Origin: SIG607 sp045601805
Lineage (GTDB): Bacteria; Bacillota; Clostridia; Oscillospirales; Acutalibacteraceae
Length of the DNA: 53,171 nt
Assembly (NCBI GenBank): GCA_045601805.1
Contig: JAZSAJ010000057.1
Location: forward strand, 1 to 53,171
Direction of reading: 5' to 3'
Shown: in pieces, positions 49,920 to 53,171 of the stretch
Numbering within the stretch: the first letter of the stretch is position 1
Layout of the letters: every line of letters starts with the position of its first letter
Position numbers and translations under genes: made by a program
The notes under the pieces: generated by a model
Database searches by the model: none
The model's input: only the letters and a program-made list of their open reading frames with translations
Told to the model about the DNA's origin: nothing

Positions 49920-50828
49920 ATGATTAAATTAAAGAAAAAATCTTTAGCCGGTAAAGGCATTGAAGAAATTAAAAGCCGTTATGGTTTGATTTGTGTTTCT
50001 CCTTGGATTTTTGGTTTAGTTATTTTCTTTGCTTTCCCGATCATTCAATCACTAATTTACACTTTTTGTAAGGTATCACTTGTTGCAGGCGGTCTTGACA
50101 TACAATTTACCGGTTTGGAAAATTTAAAATATGTACTTAGTGTTGACCCTAAATTTACAAACAACTTAGTTTCGGGTATTGGTACATTTTCATATTCATT
50201 TCCAATTATTTTGGTTTTAAGTCTTGTTTTAGCGCTTTTGCTTAACCAAAAATTCCCCGGCAGAATTTTCTTTAGAGCAATTTACTTTTTGCCCGTAATT
50301 ATTGCAAGTGGTGTAATTATGGCAACAATTCTTACCGGTTCCGGTGTTACATCTACTGCTACAACCGATGAATCAATACTTTCAGATATGATTAATGTAT
50401 CGCAGCTTATTGACTTTATTGGTTTGCCCGACCAAATCGGTAATTATTTTGAAAAAGCAGTTTCAAGTATTATGAATCTTATTTGGGATTGCGGTGTTCA
50501 AATTATTTTGTTTATTGCAGGTATGCAGTCAATTCCCGAACTTTATTACGAAGTTTCGCGTGTTGAAGGCGCAACCGCATGGGAAGCATTTTGGTTTATT
50601 ACTTTACCAAGTCTTTCAAGAGTTATTGTTCTTGTAACCGTATTTACTATGGTTGAGTTAATGACTTCTAATACTGACCCTGTTGTTGTTCAGGCATACG
50701 GTAACATTTCTTCACAGTTTTATGGCGAAGCATCTGCAATGATGTGGATTTACTTCTTAATTATTGGCGCTATAATGGGTGTACTTTTAGGTGCATTTAA
50801 CTATTTCTTAGCGCGTAAATGGGAATAA
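49920..50828 (+). CDS. ABC sugar transporter permease, MalF type (pair 2)
   Basis: A 302-residue membrane protein starting directly after the previous stop codon (AAAGGGGG ribosome binding site). The first span (ICVSPWIFGLVIFFAFPIIQ) opens the typical six-span layout, and the EAA loop reads YEVSRVEGATAWEAFWFITLPSL, somewhat diverged from the other copies. An insert of about 45 residues between spans (ATTDESILSDMINVSQLIDF ... DQIGNYFEKAV) makes its outer loop longer than in pair 1. With the next gene it forms a second, distinct permease heterodimer. Confidence 0.92.
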   Translation: MIKLKKKSLAGKGIEEIKSRYGLICVSPWIFGLVIFFAFPIIQSLIYTFCKVSLVAGGLDIQFTGLENLKYVLSVDPKFTNNLVSGIGTFSYSFPIILVLSLVLALLLNQKFPGRIFFRAIYFLPVIIASGVIMATILTGSGVTSTATTDESILSDMINVSQLIDFIGLPDQIGNYFEKAVSSIMNLIWDCGVQIILFIAGMQSIPELYYEVSRVEGATAWEAFWFITLPSLSRVIVLVTVFTMVELMTSNTDPVVVQAYGNISSQFYGEASAMMWIYFLIIGAIMGVLLGAFNYFLARKWE

Positions 50829-50840
50829 GGAGGGGTTAAT

Positions 50841-51842
50841 ATGTTTGCAAAAATTAAAAAATTGTTTAATGCTGACCTTAACTCCGGTTCCGAACTTTCG
50901 TTGTATAAAGCTCGTAACAAAGCTGTTGATGTTATTGTTTTGCTAATTAGATATCTTATACTTTTATCTATTAGTTATGTTGTTCTTTATCCTTTGTTTT
51001 ATATGATTTCCACTTCATTCAGAGGTTTCTCTGACTTTTATGACCCCAGCGTTTTGTGGGTTCCAAAAGAGTTTACAGCTGAATGGTACGGCTGGGCATT
51101 AAATGCTCTTGATTTTTGGAATTCATTAAAAAACACTATTTTATTTGAATGTATTGCCGCATTTCTTGAAATAATCTCTTGTTCTTTAATCGCTTATGGT
51201 TTGGCAAGATTTGACTTTAAAGGCAAAAACATTTTACTTGCTCTTTTAATCCTTACAATTTTGGTACCGGATCAATTAATTATTGTTCCTAAAATTATGA
51301 ATTTTGCTAATCTTGATTTCTTGGGAATTATTTCGTTCATTAATAAGATTTTTGGTACTGAAATAAAAATTAACATTCTTAATACCGGCTTTGCTTTTTA
51401 CCTGCCGTCTATTTTCGGTGTTGGTTTGCGTTCGGGTATTATTATGTTTATTTACATGCAGTTTTATAAAGGTTTGCCTAAAGAACTTGAAGAAGCTGCT
51501 TGGATTGACGGCGCTGGTCTTTTCCAAACATATACAAGAATTGCGCTTCCGTCATCGGGTGTTGTTATTACAACGGTATCTATTTTCTCTATAATTTGGC
51601 ACTGGAACGATTATTATTTGTCTGTTATGTTTTTAAATAGTGCATCGGTTATGCCGCTTGCAGTTAAAATTTCAAACATTTACAATGAAATTAGTAATAA
51701 GTATTCGGTTTACGGTGGACCTAAGTCAATTGCAACTCAATGCGCGGCTTGTATTTTGTTTATTTTACCTGTACTTATTATGTATATCGTTTTACAGCGC
51801 AAATTTGTTAAGAGTATTGACCGCGTAGGTATTACAGGTTAA
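50841..51842 (+). CDS. ABC sugar transporter permease, MalG type (pair 2)
   Basis: A 333-residue membrane protein of the MalG group, preceded by TAAGGAGGGG. Six spans and the EAA loop LEEAAWIDGAGLFQTYTRIALPSS are visible; it ends FVKSIDRVGITG as in the family. It is longer than the pair 1 partner through a larger loop after the third span (DFLGIISFINKIFGTEIKIN). A terminator follows, closing the locus. Confidence 0.93.
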   Translation: MFAKIKKLFNADLNSGSELSLYKARNKAVDVIVLLIRYLILLSISYVVLYPLFYMISTSFRGFSDFYDPSVLWVPKEFTAEWYGWALNALDFWNSLKNTILFECIAAFLEIISCSLIAYGLARFDFKGKNILLALLILTILVPDQLIIVPKIMNFANLDFLGIISFINKIFGTEIKINILNTGFAFYLPSIFGVGLRSGIIMFIYMQFYKGLPKELEEAAWIDGAGLFQTYTRIALPSSGVVITTVSIFSIIWHWNDYYLSVMFLNSASVMPLAVKISNIYNEISNKYSVYGGPKSIATQCAACILFILPVLIMYIVLQRKFVKSIDRVGITG

Positions 51843-51845
51843 TTT

Positions 51846-51881
51846 AAAGGGGCGGTACTTTGTACTGCTCCTTTTCTTTTT
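51846..51881 (+). terminator. terminator of the sugar import locus
   Basis: AAAGGGGCGGTAC (51846-51858) pairs with GTACTGCTCCTTT (51862-51874), 13 bp with two G-T pairs, loop TTT, followed by TCTTTTT. Confidence 0.85.
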
Positions 51882-51893
51882 GAGGTGTTAGTT

Positions 51894-52253
51894 TTGTTAA
51901 ATTATATTAAAGAACCAACCGATTTGCAGTGCGGTCAGGCAGTTTTGGCAATGATTTGCGGTAAAAGTGTACTTGAAATAATAAGTGAATGTAAAACAGA
52001 AACAGAAACTACTTTTTTACAAATGAAAACTGTTCTTAATAATAACGGTTTTTCTTTGTCAAATAACCGGTTGGTTGCCTTAAAAAAGGAAGATTTACCT
52101 AAAATAGCGTTGTTAAGTTTAGAAACGCCGCGTTGTTGGCATTGGTCGCTTTATTATTACGGAACTTTTTATGACCCAGAACACGGTATTTTAAATAATT
52201 TTCCTGAGTGCAACCGCAAATTTTATTGGGAAATAACAAAACAGGAGTTTTAA
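51894..52253 (+). CDS. C39-peptidase-like small protein
   Basis: A 119-residue protein. Start is TTG at 51894, six bases after GAGGTG; the GTG at 51885 lies inside that ribosome binding site. The N-terminal DLQCGQAVLAMICG resembles the catalytic Cys motif of C39-type papain-like peptidases (Q-x-x-x-x-C-G), and the C-terminal HWSLYYYGTFYDPEHG supplies the expected His and Asp (HW...YDP). The length equals one C39 domain with no transporter part. It may be a peptidase or an inactive relative. It ends directly at the ttcA start, so the two are probably co-translated. I cannot say what it cuts. Confidence 0.65.
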   Translation: MLNYIKEPTDLQCGQAVLAMICGKSVLEIISECKTETETTFLQMKTVLNNNGFSLSNNRLVALKKEDLPKIALLSLETPRCWHWSLYYYGTFYDPEHGILNNFPECNRKFYWEITKQEF

Positions 52254-53075
52254 ATGGAAAAGTACAAAGAAATTGAAAGAAGCATAATTAAAACCTACCG
52301 TAAATCTATTTGGAATAAATTTTGCGGTGCTTTAAATGAATATGAATTAATTAAAGAAAACGATAAAATTGCTGTTTGTATTTCGGGTGGTAAAGACTCA
52401 ATGCTTTTGGCTAAATGTATGCAGGAATTACACCGTCATTCTACCGTTCCGTTTGAGTTGTGCTTTATTGTAATGGACCCTGGATATTTGCCGCAAAACC
52501 GCAAACTTATTGAAGACAATGCTAAACTTATGAATATTCCTGTGCAGATTTTTAATAGCGATATTTTTGGTATTGTAGATACTGTGGGCGGCTCTCCTTG
52601 CTATTTGTGCGCCCGTATGCGACGCGGTTTTTTGTATGCCAAAGCAAAAGAGTTGGGCTGCAATAAAATCGCCCTTGGTCACCATTTTAATGATGTTATT
52701 GAAACTGTTTTAATGAGTATGATGTATTCCGCCGAAATTAAAACAATGTTACCAAAGCTTAAAAGCGACAATTTTGACGGGTTAGAACTTATTCGTCCGC
52801 TTTATAAAGTAAAAGAAAAAGATATAGTTTTGTGGAGCAAATACAATAATTTGCAGTTTTTACAATGTGCTTGTCACTTTACTGAAGAAAGTGAAATTAA
52901 TGAATCAACCTCAAAAAGAAAAGAAATAAAAAATTTAATTGCCGATATTAAAAAAGTTAACCCTGATGTAGATGATAATATTTTTAGAAGTATTCACAAT
53001 GTAAATTTTTCACAAATAGTAGGGTATAGGGAAAAAGATAAAGGAAAACTTCATTCTTTTTTAGAAAAATATTGA
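52254..53075 (+). CDS. TtcA-family PP-loop tRNA thiolase
   Basis: A 273-residue ATP-pyrophosphatase. The PP-loop CISGGKDSMLLAKCMQ (about residues 42-57) adenylates the target; the iron-sulfur cysteines of the family are visible in SPCYLCARMRRGFLY (C-x2-C, about residues 118-121) and a later QCACHF. The segment ALGHHFNDVIETVLMSM is the diagnostic TtcA block. TtcA makes 2-thiocytidine 32 in some tRNAs; Clostridia have several TtcA-like paralogues of unclear target, so no gene name is given. A tRNA-Leu gene follows 38 bases later with its own promoter. Confidence 0.9.
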   Translation: MEKYKEIERSIIKTYRKSIWNKFCGALNEYELIKENDKIAVCISGGKDSMLLAKCMQELHRHSTVPFELCFIVMDPGYLPQNRKLIEDNAKLMNIPVQIFNSDIFGIVDTVGGSPCYLCARMRRGFLYAKAKELGCNKIALGHHFNDVIETVLMSMMYSAEIKTMLPKLKSDNFDGLELIRPLYKVKEKDIVLWSKYNNLQFLQCACHFTEESEINESTSKRKEIKNLIADIKKVNPDVDDNIFRSIHNVNFSQIVGYREKDKGKLHSFLEKY

Positions 53076-53100
53076 CTTTTTCATTAAAATGTTGTATTAT
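53072..53100 (+). promoter_or_regulatory. sigma-A promoter of the tRNA-Leu gene
   Basis: TTGACT (53072-53077), 17-bp spacer, TATTAT (53095-53100), 13 bases before the tRNA 5' end. The -35 box overlaps the stop codon of the thiolase gene. Confidence 0.8.
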
Positions 53101-53113
53101 CTTACTTGTGTTC

Positions 53114-53171
53114 GCCGCTGTGGTGGAATAGGCAGACACAAGGGACTTAAAATCCCTCGGTAGCAATACCG
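53114..53171 (+). tRNA. tRNA-Leu (anticodon UAA), 3' part outside the window
   Basis: The sequence GCCGCTGTGGTGGAATAGGC starts a typical class II tRNA-Leu: acceptor strand GCCGCTG, D-arm GTGGAATAGGCAGACAC, anticodon stem GGGA/TCCC with loop CTTAAAA giving anticodon TAA, then the start of the long variable arm CTCGGTAGCAATACCG. The gene is cut at the right edge before the T-arm. Confidence 0.93.

Noticed and set aside
1..53171. CRISPR arrays, insertion sequences, prophage or conjugation genes
   Set aside because: I looked for regularly spaced repeats, transposase or integrase motifs and terminal inverted repeats and saw none; the long genes with repeats (smc, ligA) are ordinary coding repeats.

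Overview
The window is a compact, AT-rich (low GC) stretch of a Gram-positive chromosome. Gene content points to an endospore-forming Clostridia lineage: an alpha/beta-type small acid-soluble spore protein, a TepA-like ClpP-family protease next to a SpoIIIE/FtsK translocase, CdaA/CdaR, an infC-rpmI-rplT operon behind an attenuator-type leader, and the rnc-(radical SAM)-smc-ftsY order. Housekeeping order and base composition are closest to what I know of Oscillospirales/Ruminococcaceae-like bacteria, but genus is not decidable from the sequence alone. I see no CRISPR array, insertion sequence, phage or plasmid feature. One tRNA gene is present, cut by the right edge.

Layout. 1-4.45 kb: end of an AI-2E/YtvI-type membrane protein, a DUF3343 protein with a cysteine desulfurase-like enzyme, then the cyclic-di-AMP synthase CdaA with its regulator CdaR. 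4.5-8.8 kb: small membrane protein, RecD2 helicase, ComFC-like phosphoribosyltransferase and a divergent MreB. 8.8-10.2 kb: infC-rpmI-rplT with promoter, antiterminator/terminator leader, an ATT start codon for IF3 and a strong terminator. 10.2-27.65 kb: a very long co-directional housekeeping run (rRNA/tRNA methyltransferase, dprA, topA, trmFO, plsX, rnc, radical SAM, smc, ftsY, rdgB, yhbY, nadD, yqeK, rsfS, leuS) with overlaps or tiny gaps. 27.66-31.7 kb: TepA-like protease, SpoIIIE/FtsK and a stand-alone ComEC-type metallo-beta-lactamase domain. 31.7-32.3 kb (minus): a DUF378 membrane protein and a SASP. 32.3-37.1 kb: galM, then hom-aspartokinase-asd (aspartate-family amino acid synthesis). 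37.1-40.1 kb (minus): a divergent LigA and an AraC-family regulator.

40.1-51.9 kb is the accessory-looking part: a single-direction carbohydrate-import locus divergent from the AraC regulator. It holds a Ser-rich lipoprotein, a giant solute-binding protein whose binding domain follows about 560 residues of extra extracellular sequence, two separate pairs of MalF/MalG-type permeases, a beta-propeller/TPR/Yip1 membrane protein, and a DUF5696-like lipoprotein. No ATPase gene is present, so a shared MsmX-type ATPase must be assumed. This is the best candidate in the window for an under-described system: a surface capture, processing and uptake machine for an unidentified glycan. The window ends with a C39-peptidase-like small protein, a TtcA-family thiolase and the 5' part of tRNA-Leu(UAA).

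All assignments come from reading motifs and gene order; no database search was run. Domain names for the less familiar families (DUF3343, DUF378, DUF5696, Yip1) are recalled and carry lower confidence.
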